From NCBI RefSeq assembly GCF_005503015.1, contig NZ_SCOL01000001.1, positions 2,412,325 to 2,476,324 on the forward strand: DNA of 64,000 nt, read 5' to 3'. Origin of the DNA: Bacillus sp. E(2018) (GTDB lineage Bacteria > Bacillota > Bacilli > Bacillales > Fictibacillaceae). The notes under the pieces were generated by a model. The model did no database searches. It was given only the letters and a program-made list of their open reading frames with translations, and was not told the DNA's origin. Below, piece after piece: positions 25,583 to 34,342 of the stretch; within the stretch, counting starts at the first letter, position 1, and every line of letters begins with the position of its first letter. Position numbers and translations under genes: made by a program.

Positions 25583-25918
25583 TTAACAAGATGATGGTAA
25601 AAACACACAGCATAATTGATCTGATAAAATTCCTTTTAGTTCACTTACATTCAAAGAATAATAGTTCCAGGTACCTTGTTTTTCCTTTTTTATTAAGTCT
25701 GCTTCTAACAGAATTTTTAGATGATACGATAGCTTGGATTGCGGCATGTCAATAATCGGCGTGAGATCACAAACACATACACTTTCTTTAACAGCCAGGA
25801 TATTGATAATTTGCAGTCGCTGCTGATCAGCGAGCGCTTTAAACTTTTGTTCATATTTCTCTAAATCTTGGTGTGATGCTGTAGTTATGGGATTTAATAA
25901 AGGAATTTCTTTTTTCAT
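25583..25918 (-). CDS. ArsR/SmtB-family metalloregulator
   Basis: 111 residues from the ATG at 25918, after GGAGTG; the open frame runs 14 codons further up without a site. The winged helix spans about 22-92 (FKALADQQRLQIINILAVKE, then SKLSYHLKILLEADLIKKEKQGTWNYYSL). SVCVCDLT places Cys48 and Cys50 at the classical alpha3 metal site, and the C-terminus adds CC and a final Cys (QLCCVFLPSSC), a plausible third ligand. It probably represses itself and the downstream miniprotein-permease-miniprotein genes through the four dyads around it. The inducer may be arsenite, antimonite or another soft ion. Confidence 0.88.
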   Translation of the reverse strand: MKKEIPLLNPITTASHQDLEKYEQKFKALADQQRLQIINILAVKESVCVCDLTPIIDMPQSKLSYHLKILLEADLIKKEKQGTWNYYSLNVSELKGILSDQLCCVFLPSSC

Positions 25919-25933
25919 TTGTATCACTCCTAA

Positions 25934-26009
25934 CATCAAGATTATTTGATGCAATTTCATTATATCCTTTATTTACTAATTTGCAACTAATAAATCAAAA
26001 AAAATTGAT
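25934..26009. promoter_or_regulatory. two ArsR-type operators upstream of arsR-like gene
   Basis: CATCAA-GATTAT-TTGATG (25934-25951) lies just upstream of the regulator start, and ATCAA-N6-TTGAT (25994-26009) about 60 bp further up. Both match the two dyads at 25504-25542. Confidence 0.7.
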
Positions 26010-26055
26010 TTTATACCTTCAATGTTCTTACTTCTACGTTTTTAACTTGAACCTC

Positions 26056-26841
26056 TCAATGTATATGTGACATATATTCAAATGCAGTTGTTCCATATAC
26101 ACTTTTAAAGTGTTTATTTAGATGGGTTAAATCTACAAAGCCACACTCAGTAACTGCTGAATAAACATCTCTATTTTTTTCTATTAAATGCTTTGCATGC
26201 TCTACCTTGCAGTTAAGAAAGTATTGGTAGGGTGAAATGCCAGTATGAGCCTTGAATAATCGGATAAACTGATATTTGGACAAATTAAGATCCTTACATA
26301 TCTCTTCAAGTTTAAATACTTTTTCTAAATCTGTATGAAGTCTATCCTTTATTCTCTTAATTAGTGCGTGATCTTTTTTATTGTCAGTAGAAAGATTAGT
26401 TTGAATAAGGCTATCTGTGAGGGACAAGAATAACTCACTGCACAATGCTTCATCTTTTCCGCTTAATATTGCATATGAAAGATTTAATATTCTTTGTTCA
26501 AGCCTTTGATCATAAACAATAGGGGTCTGAAAACGTACGATATCCTTTTTCTCAATAACCTCCAAAAGCAATTTCGGCTCAATATATAACATTACATAAT
26601 CAAGACCTGTCTCATCATGTGCCATTCCGTCATGCGCCTGTTCTGGATTAAAAAGCATAACCCCATTTTGATAAGATAATTGTAGACTGCCATCCAAGTT
26701 ATATCGTTGAATACCACGCAATGTTACACCTATTGCATACTCCATGTGAGAATGTTTTTTATAAGTAAAATCAGTAAAACTTGCTGACAACGCAGTTACT
26801 CCTGCTGATTTTTTATAGATAAATTGATCCACCGTATTCAC
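26056..26841 (-). CDS. AraC-family regulator with cupin-like sensor domain
   Basis: 261 residues. The N-terminal half resembles the AraC arabinose-binding-like cupin (HSHMEYAIGVTLRGIQRYN near residue 30, then FNPEQAHDG). The C-terminal 100 residues hold the two HTH motifs (FKLEEICKDLNLSKYQFIRLFKAHTGISPYQYFLNCKVEHAKHLIEK and VYSAVTECGFVDLTHLNKHFKSVYGTTAFEY). It starts 7 bases after the LysE exporter on the same strand, so the pair forms one operon. Such pairs usually regulate export of an amino acid or a related compound. Confidence 0.88.
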   Translation of the reverse strand: MNTVDQFIYKKSAGVTALSASFTDFTYKKHSHMEYAIGVTLRGIQRYNLDGSLQLSYQNGVMLFNPEQAHDGMAHDETGLDYVMLYIEPKLLLEVIEKKDIVRFQTPIVYDQRLEQRILNLSYAILSGKDEALCSELFLSLTDSLIQTNLSTDNKKDHALIKRIKDRLHTDLEKVFKLEEICKDLNLSKYQFIRLFKAHTGISPYQYFLNCKVEHAKHLIEKNRDVYSAVTECGFVDLTHLNKHFKSVYGTTAFEYMSHIH

Positions 26842-26848
26842 CTCTTAC

Positions 26849-27424
26849 CTACATCCATATCATAATGGCCGAACACACTAAAAATAACGCCATCATTATA
26901 TTAACAACCTTATTATGCTTTTGTAAAAACGCCTTGAAAATTGTACCGAAAAGAACCCAAGTTAAGAATGCTAAAAACCCTATAAGAGTAATAACTAAAA
27001 CGCTGAGCGTCACTGCAAACTTGTTGATATAATGCGGCAAAACAAAGCTGGGAATTACAGTCATTGTAAACAAGACAACCTTTGGATTCAAAAACTGCAT
27101 AAGAAATCCTGACATAAAGGTAGCAGTTTGGTTTACAGTTCGCTTTGATGAATCTATTCTGTAGATTCGGTAAGCAAGATAGAACATATACAAACTACCG
27201 ATTAACTTCATAACAATTAATATTCTTGGAATGATTGATATAAGAATTGTGTTCAGCATAGCTGAAACAACAAGTAATACACCAAAAGCGAAGGTAGCTC
27301 CATAAGTATAATTCATTGCTTTCTTTGTACCGAAATTATGTACTGTGGATAATATAACGATATTAGTAGGTCCTGGTGTAAACGTTACAACAAAACAATA
27401 TACTAAAAAAGATGTAATATTCAT
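26849..27424 (-). CDS. LysE/RhtB-family amino-acid exporter
   Basis: 191 residues from the ATG at 27424, preceded by GGGAGGGG; the open frame extends 10 codons up. Six spans are predicted. The family opening, FVVTFTPGPTNIVILS, is near residue 10, with a G(x)FLMQFLNPKVVLF stretch after span 3. By family it exports amino acids or derivatives using the proton gradient. It is followed directly by the AraC-type regulator. Confidence 0.88.
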   Translation of the reverse strand: MNITSFLVYCFVVTFTPGPTNIVILSTVHNFGTKKAMNYTYGATFAFGVLLVVSAMLNTILISIIPRILIVMKLIGSLYMFYLAYRIYRIDSSKRTVNQTATFMSGFLMQFLNPKVVLFTMTVIPSFVLPHYINKFAVTLSVLVITLIGFLAFLTWVLFGTIFKAFLQKHNKVVNIMMALFLVCSAIMIWM

Positions 27425-27536
27425 GAAGAAACCCCTCCCAACATATTTCCTCATAAATATACATCGTTAGATTAATCTGCATATAGTATGTTATTGCAGT
27501 TGCATATAAAAGCTAACTCTAATTAAACAATACTGT

Positions 27537-27567
27537 TAAAAGCACCCCAGATGGAGTGCTTTTTTAA
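27537..27567 (-). terminator. terminator of spoVR
   Basis: AAAAGCAC/GTGCTTTT arms around CCCAGATGGA carry Ts on both strands. On the minus strand it follows the spoVR stop by 15 bases. Confidence 0.8.
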
Positions 27568-27581
27568 ACACTTGTTTAATT

Positions 27582-28991
27582 TTATAGATACTTCCGATGC
27601 ACCGTTTTCCCATCATACGTAAATAACACAGGTTTCTGTTCAATTCTCGTTTCCATGTGAACAGGACGGCCCCATAGATAGTGAAGATGAGGAAGTACTT
27701 TTTCAAGATATTTCACATCGAGCTCCATGTCTTCAAAACTATGATTGAGGTAGAGCTCTCCGTTCTTCATATAATCTGCGTCGTTGACCGTAATATAAGG
27801 GAATCCTCCGTTTACCCTCATACTCACAAGCTGATCACGAACTTCTTCCCACTGCTTATCAACAACCTTATATTCCTTGCCTTGCTTTTGAAACAGATAC
27901 ATGTCTTCTCGTTTAGCGAGATCTTTCGTTAAATAGTTTCGGATGAAAGACATGTCGGATTCAAGTTCACGGACTTCAAACATCTTTTCTCGACCTGACC
28001 CTGGTCTAACGCCTTGTCTGAGTAATTCTTCACTTGGTTCATTGTAGCGTTCTTCGATGTCTTTGAAGATCTGCAAGCCCAAGTAGTAAGGATTTATCGA
28101 TGTCTTTGAAGGTTGCACAACACCTGCGTTCAGTTTCGCGAATTCAATTGTCTCGTGTGAAGTTAAGTCCATTTCTTGCAGGATCTTTGCGTGCCAATAT
28201 GATGCCCAGCCTTCGTTCATGATTTTCGTTTCAAGCTGCGGCCAAAAATAGAGCATCTCTTCTCTCATCATAGAAAGGATATCACGCTGCCATTCTTCAA
28301 GCTCGCGGCTATATTGCTCGATAAATAACAAAATGTCCTTTTCAGGTTGTGGTGGGAATGATTTTTTCTTTTTTAACGCAGGTTTTGGACCTTTCTTATC
28401 GTCAAGCTTCCATAGATCATCGTAAGGTGTTTCTTTAATAGGTGTAAGATCTTCCTCGTCTTCAAATACATAATTTAGTTTGTTTCGCACAAGTGACGGA
28501 TCGATATGTTCTTGTATGGCGAGAACAGCATCTAAGAACTGTTCGACCTCTTTTTTTCCGTATAGATGCTCATATTGAGCCACTCGTTCAGCTGTAGCCG
28601 TCATACATTCAACCATGTCTCTCCTTGTATTAGAAAAGCGAACGTTGTTTTTGAAGAAATCACAGTGGGCAAGAACATGCGCAATGATTAATTTATTCTG
28701 AATCAGCGAATTCGTATCAAGTAAGAACGCGTAACACGGATCTGAGTTAATAACGAGCTCATAAATTTTACTCAAACCTAAATCATACTGAAGCTTCATT
28801 TTGTGGAACTGTTTCCCGAAACTCCAATGTGAGAAACGGGTTGGCATTCCGTACGCACCAAATGTATAAATGATATCGGCAGGACATATCTCATACCGCA
28901 TCGGGTAAAAATCAAGGCCAAAGTGTTCAGCAATCTCGGTAATTTCAGCTATTGCTTTTTCTAGCTCCTTATTTTGCAAGTCCCAGTTCAT
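27582..28991 (-). CDS. spoVR: SpoVR-family sporulation protein
   Basis: 469 residues, the usual length. It carries the conserved [36 protein letters not shown] near the N-terminus, then [27 protein letters not shown] and [14 protein letters not shown]. In B. subtilis SpoVR affects spore cortex formation; in proteobacteria the homologue works with the PrkA kinase and the YhbH/YeaH protein. Homologues of both partners are present here at 44.5-48.7 kb. GGAGGGGGAAAT precedes the ATG. It is a single gene with a terminator; mother-cell (SigE) control is expected from the family, but I did not establish the promoter. Confidence 0.94.
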   Translation of the reverse strand: MNWDLQNKELEKAIAEITEIAEHFGLDFYPMRYEICPADIIYTFGAYGMPTRFSHWSFGKQFHKMKLQYDLGLSKIYELVINSDPCYAFLLDTNSLIQNKLIIAHVLAHCDFFKNNVRFSNTRRDMVECMTATAERVAQYEHLYGKKEVEQFLDAVLAIQEHIDPSLVRNKLNYVFEDEEDLTPIKETPYDDLWKLDDKKGPKPALKKKKSFPPQPEKDILLFIEQYSRELEEWQRDILSMMREEMLYFWPQLETKIMNEGWASYWHAKILQEMDLTSHETIEFAKLNAGVVQPSKTSINPYYLGLQIFKDIEERYNEPSEELLRQGVRPGSGREKMFEVRELESDMSFIRNYLTKDLAKREDMYLFQKQGKEYKVVDKQWEEVRDQLVSMRVNGGFPYITVNDADYMKNGELYLNHSFEDMELDVKYLEKVLPHLHYLWGRPVHMETRIEQKPVLFTYDGKTVHRKYL

Positions 28992-29102
28992 AATTTCCCC
29001 CTCCTGCTATTTCCTTACTTTTAACGTATGAAAGAAAACAGGCATTCATGAGAAAACAAGTGAAATATTGGACGGGTTTCATAAACTTCTTTTATTCCAA
29101 GT

Positions 29103-29135
29103 AAAAAGGCGAATCCATTTTCACGGATCCACCTT
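29103..29135 (-). terminator. terminator of beta-propeller gene
   Basis: On the minus strand an 11-bp stem (with two G-U pairs) between AAGGTGGATCC and GGATTCGCCTT is followed by Ts. Confidence 0.75.
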
Positions 29136-29139
29136 GTTC

Positions 29140-30360
29140 TCATCTTGCTTCATATATATCTAACGTGCACGACCACCCAAAACATTCTTGTGGTGTTTGC
29201 AGATTATTGATCCATAACGTTTCAGGTGCGTTTAAATCTTCTTTTACCATTACTTTTGCACTCTGACTATTTGTACGAATCCATGTTAGTTGTTCACCTG
29301 GTAATGTTTTTGGATAAACATCCGCTTCCCCTGAAGCTGGATTCGTTAATCTCTTTGCACTTCCGTCTTTAATTTTCACACTAACTAAGAAAGGCTTTGA
29401 TCTTTTTTCCTGGGGTACCCCATAACCCCACTCAATCTGACGGCTCACAATGATTTTTTCATCATTCAGCCAAGTAAAATCCCCGTCAGCATAACCGGTA
29501 TAACCTAGATTTCTTTCTTTACCGCTCTTAGGATTCCATACCGTTAAACGTTTATTTTCAGATGTCAGCCTTCCGATTCCTTTTATATACCCTAGCTGTT
29601 TCGTATTTGGCGACCAATGGAACCAGTTTGGCTGATTTAACATATTTCCAATCATATGAGTTCGAGTGCCGTCTATAGAAACAACCATTAGTGTGTTGGA
29701 GTCTGCCGACATGGATGCTGTTGGACATGCGATGAACGCAAACCACTGATCATCCAACCCCCACTTGAATTCTGTAGCACCTATAGCAAAGAACGTATCA
29801 CTCATCTTAGGCAACGTAGTAATATTTTGTACTTTCTTCAAATCTCCGTTTGCATTTAAAGGAACATAAAAAAGTCGAACTGGACTCCAGCCATCAGGCT
29901 CTAAATTTGCAGAAGAAGAGACAACAAATCCTCTCCCGTCAGGTGCCCAACTGTAGTTACCTGTGCCAAGAATGACATTTTGAAAGGATGAAGCAGGTCT
30001 TGTTAAGTCAATTACATTAAGCACACCACCACTTTTCCACGCAAGCTTGGATTCTGTCGGAGACCATCTCGTCAAACTCACATCGCCATAGAATACTTTT
30101 CTTTTTAAACGCGTTACACGGTTATAAACCCATAGCTCTTTTCCTTTACGAGCTATGTAACTAATGTAAGTTCCGTTGCTTGAAAACGTTGGATGAGTAA
30201 GATTAGAACTTTCAACAAGCTTTCTTTCTAAATCACCTTCTTTTAGCCACAGTCCATCACTTCTTATAAATGCTGCTCTTCTTTCAGAAGCTTCTGCAAA
30301 GTTTGTGTGGCTAATGAATATACTTATAAATATCAATCCGCAAATAAATAGACGTTTCAC
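29140..30360 (-). CDS. secreted TolB-like beta-propeller protein
   Basis: 406 residues with a signal peptide (about 1-24, AEA before the mature part). Repeated blades of the TolB/WD40-like PD40 type are visible: LTHPTFSSNGTYISYIA, LTRWSPTESKLAWKSG, NYSWAPDGRGFVVSSS, FKWGLDDQWFAFIA, WFHWSPNTKQLGYI and FTWLNDEKIIVSR. These support a six-bladed propeller exported across the membrane. The two Cys of the C-terminal ECFGWSCTL could form a disulfide. No enzymatic motif is visible and no partner gene is adjacent. Function unknown; a protein- or ligand-binding role outside the cell is likely. Confidence 0.78.
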   Translation of the reverse strand: MKRLFICGLIFISIFISHTNFAEASERRAAFIRSDGLWLKEGDLERKLVESSNLTHPTFSSNGTYISYIARKGKELWVYNRVTRLKRKVFYGDVSLTRWSPTESKLAWKSGGVLNVIDLTRPASSFQNVILGTGNYSWAPDGRGFVVSSSANLEPDGWSPVRLFYVPLNANGDLKKVQNITTLPKMSDTFFAIGATEFKWGLDDQWFAFIACPTASMSADSNTLMVVSIDGTRTHMIGNMLNQPNWFHWSPNTKQLGYIKGIGRLTSENKRLTVWNPKSGKERNLGYTGYADGDFTWLNDEKIIVSRQIEWGYGVPQEKRSKPFLVSVKIKDGSAKRLTNPASGEADVYPKTLPGEQLTWIRTNSQSAKVMVKEDLNAPETLWINNLQTPQECFGWSCTLDIYEAR

Positions 30361-30404
30361 ATGATCACCTCATTAGTAACATGAGCGAAAAGAAGAAAAT
30401 CATA

Positions 30405-30441
30405 CTAAAAAAGCTCAGGAACTAAGAAGTTCCTGAGCTTT
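30405..30441 (-). terminator. terminator of arsC
   Basis: Perfect 14-bp arms (30410-30423 and 30428-30441) around a 4-base loop, with six Ts on the minus strand. Confidence 0.9.
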
Positions 30442-30449
30442 GTATAACT

Positions 30450-30851
30450 TTATTCTCCTGTTTCAGCAAAGCGCTTGATACGTGCTGCGATCTCGTCACG
30501 AACGCGTTGGAATTCACTCCACTCTTTTCCTGCTGGATCATCGAATCCCCAATGTTCACGTGTTTTGTGAGGTGGTGTTGCAGGACATACATCGTTTGCA
30601 TGACCACATAACGTTACAACTAAGTCTGCTTTTTCTAGAATGTCTTTGTCGATCACATCTGATGTTTGGTTCGTGATATCAATATTCACTTCGTTCATCG
30701 CTTTGATCGCGTTTGGATTCACTCCATGTGCTTCGATGCCAGCTGAGTATACTTCATATTTATCACCAAGGTAGTGGTGTCCAAATCCTTCAGCCATCTG
30801 AGAACGGCAAGAATTACCTGTGCAAAGGAAATAGATGATTGGTTTAGCCAT
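30450..30851 (-). CDS. arsC: thioredoxin-coupled arsenate reductase
   Basis: 133 residues from the ATG at 30851, with AGGAGG 9 bases before it; the open frame extends 15 codons further up. The catalytic P-loop is CTGNSCR, with Cys10 and Cys15. Cys82 and Cys89 (LCGHANDVC) match exactly the redox relay positions of the pI258-type enzyme, and the Asp of FDDPAG is present. It reduces arsenate to arsenite with thioredoxin so that ArsB can export it. It is divergent from arsR-arsB-arsI and shares the dyad-rich promoter region. Confidence 0.95.
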   Translation of the reverse strand: MAKPIIYFLCTGNSCRSQMAEGFGHHYLGDKYEVYSAGIEAHGVNPNAIKAMNEVNIDITNQTSDVIDKDILEKADLVVTLCGHANDVCPATPPHKTREHWGFDDPAGKEWSEFQRVRDEIAARIKRFAETGE

Positions 30852-30897
30852 TTTGTAAAACCTCCTGTAGTAAAGAACTTCTTTCGAGACCATCATA

Positions 30898-30968
30898 ATA
30901 TAAGTATATCCTTATATCAATATTTATTTATATATTCTTTGACATTTCATATAAACATATGGTTATAT
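30898..30968. promoter_or_regulatory. ArsR operators and promoter between arsC and arsR
   Basis: Two dyads are present: ATATAAG-N6-CTTATAT (30898-30917) and ATATAA-N8-TTATAT centred on CATATG (30949-30968). A TTGACA -35 box for arsR lies at 30939-30944, and the second dyad covers the -10 region (TTATAT). The first dyad sits in front of arsC. Both promoters can thus be shut by ArsR. Confidence 0.75.
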
Positions 30969-30989
30969 ACTAATGAGGTGAAGTCAATT

Positions 30990-31310
30990 ATGGAACTTGA
31001 TCAGTTAACGGAATGTTATAAAGCAATGGCAGATAAAACACGATTGAATATATTAGCATTACTCCGCCACGAAGAGTTATGTGTATGTGAGTTAGTTGAT
31101 ATCTTAAAGATGACACAGCCTAGTATTTCACAACACTTAAGAAAATTGAAGCAAGCTAAACTCGTTAAAGAACGACGTAACAGCCAATGGATCTTCTACT
31201 CGATTGATGGAGAGATCTATCCATTCATTAAAGCAAATTTAGAAGCACTACCTGATATGTCAGCTAAGATTGAAGAGTTAAAAGCTTCAGGTGGAAAAGT
31301 TTGTTGCTAA
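30990..31310 (+). CDS. arsR: ArsR arsenical-responsive repressor
   Basis: 106 residues from the ATG at 30990, after GAGGTG; the long upstream extension of the frame is not coding. The winged helix spans about 8-85, with MADKTRLNILALLRHEELCVCEL and QPSISQHLRKLKQAKLV. Cys31 and Cys33 in the ELCVCEL helix are the classical arsenite site, and the protein ends KVCC. It is the first gene of arsR-arsB-arsI and is divergent from arsC. It differs clearly in sequence and in operator from the ArsR-type protein at 25.6 kb. Confidence 0.94.
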   Translation: MELDQLTECYKAMADKTRLNILALLRHEELCVCELVDILKMTQPSISQHLRKLKQAKLVKERRNSQWIFYSIDGEIYPFIKANLEALPDMSAKIEELKASGGKVCC

Positions 31311-31340
31311 CTTAGAATTACATAAATAGGGGGGATTCTT

Positions 31341-32642
31341 ATGAACAGCATGGCGTTAATGGCCTTCGCTGTATTTTTAGTTACGATTATTTTTGTTATA
31401 TGGCAGCCACGCGGTCTTTCCATCGGTTGGTCTGCGACCGTTGGAGCTATCATCGCACTTCTTCTTGGCGTCGTTTCAATCGCTGATGTGTGGACGGTTA
31501 CTGGTATTGTTTGGAATGCTACATTAGCGTTTGTAGCGATCATACTCATATCGATTATTCTAGATGAGATCGGTTTCTTCGAATGGTCAGCCTTACATAT
31601 GGCGCGACTTGCAGGTGGAAACGGTAAGAAAATGTTTGCCTATGTGATTCTGCTCGGAGCTGCAGTTTCAGCCTTTTTTGCAAATGATGGCGCAGCATTA
31701 ATTCTGACTCCTATCGTACTTGCTCAAGTTCGGGCATTGAAATTAAAAGAAGCTATGATATTACCGTTTATTATGGCAAGTGGGTTTATTGCAGATACCA
31801 CATCATTACCGCTTGTCGTCTCAAACTTAGTAAATATCGTGTCTGCAGATTTCTTTAACATCGGATTCGTTGAATACGCAAGCCGCATGATCGTGCCGAA
31901 CTTCTTTTCACTGTTCGCTAGTATGCTCGTTTTGTTCCTCTTTTTCAGAAAAGATATACAGAAGAACTATGATCTCTCTCAGCTCAAACAACCAAAAGAA
32001 GCCATTCGAGATGAGAAGATGTTCAAGCTATCATGGATCATATTAGCTGTTCTATTAATCGGGTATTTAACGAGTGAATTTATTGGTGTTCCTGTCTCAT
32101 TCATTGCAGGAGCTGCAGCTCTTTTCTTTATCATCGTTGCTCGTAAAAGTCCTGCAATTCACACAAAAAAGGTAATCAAAGATGCACCATGGACTGTTGT
32201 TGTCTTTTCAATAGGAATGTATGTAGTCGTTTATGGTCTTCGTAATGCAGGACTTACAGATATGCTCGGCAGCTGGATTCAAGTGATCGCTGATCAAGGG
32301 TTGTTCTCAGCTACAATTGGAATGGGATTCTTGGCTGCTATTTTATCATCAGTTATGAACAATATGCCAACTGTTATGATCGATGCACTAGCTATACAAG
32401 GAACGGAAACATCAGGAGTTATTCGTGAGGCATTGATCTACGCGAATGTAATTGGTTCTGATTTAGGACCAAAGATCACACCAATCGGTTCACTAGCCAC
32501 TCTATTATGGCTGCACGTCTTATCTAAAAAAGGTGTGAAAATCACATGGGGCTATTATTTCAAGATCGGCATCATCTTGACTGTCCCTACACTTTTCATT
32601 ACGCTTACCGGACTTTACTTATGGTTATTGCTAATATCTTAA
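31341..32642 (+). CDS. arsB: ArsB arsenite/antimonite efflux transporter
   Basis: 433 residues and about twelve spans, standard for ArsB. Characteristic stretches include [26 protein letters not shown] near residue 72, [20 protein letters not shown], and [10 protein letters not shown] with [26 protein letters not shown] near the C-terminus. It exports arsenite with the membrane potential. GGGGGG precedes the ATG. It is between arsR (30 bases) and arsI (18 bases). No arsA ATPase gene is present, so it works as a stand-alone carrier. Confidence 0.95.
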   Translation: MNSMALMAFAVFLVTIIFVIWQPRGLSIGWSATVGAIIALLLGVVSIADVWTVTGIVWNATLAFVAIILISIILDEIGFFEWSALHMARLAGGNGKKMFAYVILLGAAVSAFFANDGAALILTPIVLAQVRALKLKEAMILPFIMASGFIADTTSLPLVVSNLVNIVSADFFNIGFVEYASRMIVPNFFSLFASMLVLFLFFRKDIQKNYDLSQLKQPKEAIRDEKMFKLSWIILAVLLIGYLTSEFIGVPVSFIAGAAALFFIIVARKSPAIHTKKVIKDAPWTVVVFSIGMYVVVYGLRNAGLTDMLGSWIQVIADQGLFSATIGMGFLAAILSSVMNNMPTVMIDALAIQGTETSGVIREALIYANVIGSDLGPKITPIGSLATLLWLHVLSKKGVKITWGYYFKIGIILTVPTLFITLTGLYLWLLLIS

Positions 32643-32660
32643 TAAGAAGGAGAGATAAAG

Positions 32661-33125
32661 ATGATTCAACGCATGCATGTTGCAGTCAATTGTTCAGACT
32701 TAGAAAAATCTCTAGAGTTCTATAAAAGCTTTTTCGGTACTGAACCGACAAAGGTAAAAGGGAATTACGCAAAATTTGAGCTTGATCAACCCGCTCTTCA
32801 CTTTTCATTGAATGCACGTCCATTTTCAAAAGACGGAGTCCTAAATCATCTCGGTTTCCAGGTTAACAACACGGAAGACGTTCTAGCTATGGGAGAAAGA
32901 CTTAGAAAATCAGGATTGCTGTTAATCGACGAGATGGATACAACTTGCTGTTACGCCGTTCAAGATAAAGTATGGGTATATGATCCCGACGGAAATGCTT
33001 GGGAGATCTTCTATACAAAGGAAGACTCTGAATTTGAATCCGCTGGTGATGCAGGAGATTTATCTTTATGCTGTGCACCCCCTCAACAACCTCAACCCAT
33101 CACGCTAGGTTTCACTAAAAAATAA
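32661..33125 (+). CDS. arsI: ArsI-type C-As lyase (VOC family)
   Basis: 154 residues with the two-module VOC fold. His6, His63 and Glu115 occupy the metal-ligand positions, and DTTCCYA provides the vicinal Cys96-Cys97 that bind the trivalent organoarsenical in ArsI. A second pair (LCCAPP) lies in the C-terminal tail. By family it splits the carbon-arsenic bond of trivalent methyl or aromatic arsenicals with oxygen and Fe(II), giving arsenite for ArsB. The CadI subfamily is very close, but the ars operon context favours ArsI. GAAGGAGAG precedes the ATG. Confidence 0.88.
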   Translation: MIQRMHVAVNCSDLEKSLEFYKSFFGTEPTKVKGNYAKFELDQPALHFSLNARPFSKDGVLNHLGFQVNNTEDVLAMGERLRKSGLLLIDEMDTTCCYAVQDKVWVYDPDGNAWEIFYTKEDSEFESAGDAGDLSLCCAPPQQPQPITLGFTKK

Positions 33126-33126
33126 A

Positions 33127-33168
33127 CAAAAAATCCCTCTGCACTATTTTAAGGTGCGAGGGATTTTT
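33127..33168. terminator. terminator of ars operon, probably bidirectional
   Basis: AAATCCCTC/GAGGGATTT arms extended by GCAC/GTGC, with an A-run before and T-run after, between arsI and a convergent small gene. Confidence 0.88.
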
Positions 33169-33174
33169 TTATGA

Positions 33175-33375
33175 TCAAATGGTAGATATCGCAACAATCT
33201 CTTCAATACGAATAATGATCTGATCCCAATAGTTATGGCTATCGCTCATCACACATAGCGTAATATAATCTTTTTCTACTGTTCGTAATCTGCCTTCGTA
33301 AGAATGATTTGTTGTATCCACCACAACCTGCCTCTCCAAAAGACATTTTGCTTCTCTTCTGAAGTTCTTCAACAC
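33175..33375 (-). CDS. small protein of unknown function (Sm-like beta fold suspected)
   Basis: 66 residues from GTG at 33375; TTG codons three bases before and after are alternative starts, and AAGGGTGA overlaps the first. The sequence alternates short strands (QVVVDTTNHSYEGRLRTVEKDYITLCVM, then QIIIRIEEIVAIST), recalling small SH3/Sm-like barrels such as DUF2642 proteins of spore formers. I do not recognise it with certainty. It is a single gene convergent with arsI. Confidence 0.6.
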   Translation of the reverse strand: MLKNFRREAKCLLERQVVVDTTNHSYEGRLRTVEKDYITLCVMSDSHNYWDQIIIRIEEIVAISTI

Positions 33376-33532
33376 CAATCACCCTTCCCTATTTTGCACT
33401 GCAAGCAAGGGGCTTTCTATACTATTACATGCAAAAAAGAGAAAAGAGACACGGACAAACACCCTGTGCACATGACTATTCTTGTACACCGAGGCATATT
33501 ATGTAGAAATAATCTTAGACAGGGTGAATGCC

Positions 33533-34120
33533 ATGTTTGAACGGACGATAGCGATTTTCTTAGGAAGTGTGTTGCTTGGCATAGGCATTAATGGCTTCAT
33601 TGTTCCGTTTCATCTTCTCGACGGAGGAATGATCGGCATTAGTCTTCTCGTGAAATATGTGTGGGGTTATAAAGTCGGGCTTACAATCATTATTCTAAGC
33701 ATTCCTATCTATCTCATAGCTTGGAAACTCGAGCGTCGATATTTCATAAACAGTATTCATGGCTTACTCGTATCGTCATTGATCATTGATTTGTTATCTC
33801 CTCTAAGAGGTATGTTTTCCGTTTCTGTTATGGAAGGCTCTGTGATTGGAGGATTGTTCATTGGAACAGGGATCGGTTGGATGCTGCGTCATGAAACGAG
33901 TACCGGTGGAACAGACTTGATTGCTCTTTTTCTTTCTAGATGGTTTTCCATTAATGTTGGGATGATTATTTTCTTGATCGATGCAGCAGTCATCCTCGCT
34001 GGCCTTTATGTCATGGGAGAAGGTATTCTCTTCTACTCGCTCGTAACCATTCTTTCCGTTGGATTCGCAACCATGACGATGACGTTGATCCGGTCGATTA
34101 ATTTCTATAGAAGTATCTAA
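33533..34120 (+). CDS. YitT-family (DUF161) membrane protein, short form
   Basis: 195 residues from the ATG at 33533, after AGGGTG; the open frame extends 17 codons up. About five spans. The YitT features are FLGSVLLGIGINGFIVPFHLLDGGMIGISLL at the start and GTGIGWMLRHETSTGGTDLIALFLSRWFSINVG in the middle. The C-terminal soluble DUF2179 domain of full-length YitT proteins (about 280 residues) is absent. The stop codon is immediately followed by a GGGG/CCCC hairpin, so the short form may be natural, as in YyaS-like proteins. Function unknown. Confidence 0.82.
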   Translation: MFERTIAIFLGSVLLGIGINGFIVPFHLLDGGMIGISLLVKYVWGYKVGLTIIILSIPIYLIAWKLERRYFINSIHGLLVSSLIIDLLSPLRGMFSVSVMEGSVIGGLFIGTGIGWMLRHETSTGGTDLIALFLSRWFSINVGMIIFLIDAAVILAGLYVMGEGILFYSLVTILSVGFATMTMTLIRSINFYRSI

Positions 34121-34136
34121 GGGGACTGACCCCTTA
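34118..34136 (+). terminator. hairpin TAAGGGG/CCCCTTA at YitT-like stop codon
   Basis: A perfect 7-bp stem with a 5-base loop (ACTGA) begins at the stop codon. No T-run follows, so termination is uncertain. Confidence 0.4.
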
Positions 34137-34267
34137 CAATTTATTTCCCGCTTCAATTTACTCTTCGACATGTATGCATATGCTCATTATCATTTAGTCT
34201 TTGTCGTTGCTTTCAATTTGTAAGGTCAAGTCCATCACACGATTTCCTAACACTAGCTCAAAAATGT

Positions 34268-34317
34268 GACAAAGGGACCTGAAATACTCATAAGAGTATT
34301 TCAGGTCCCTTTGTCAT
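34268..34317. terminator. 23-bp perfect inverted repeat at convergent junction
   Basis: TGACAAAGGG... (34268-34290) is perfectly complementary to 34295-34317 across the loop ATAA. It ends the sulfur operon (minus strand) and perhaps the YitT-like gene. The stem is unusually long, and the T-run is weak on both strands. Confidence 0.65.
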
Positions 34318-34342
34318 TCTCGACTATTTTAAAACTTTAATT

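Noticed and set aside
33533..34120. Frameshifted or truncated YitT gene
   Set aside because: The stop is followed at once by a hairpin and no DUF2179-like sequence appears in other frames downstream; short YitT-family proteins exist, so it is annotated as intact.
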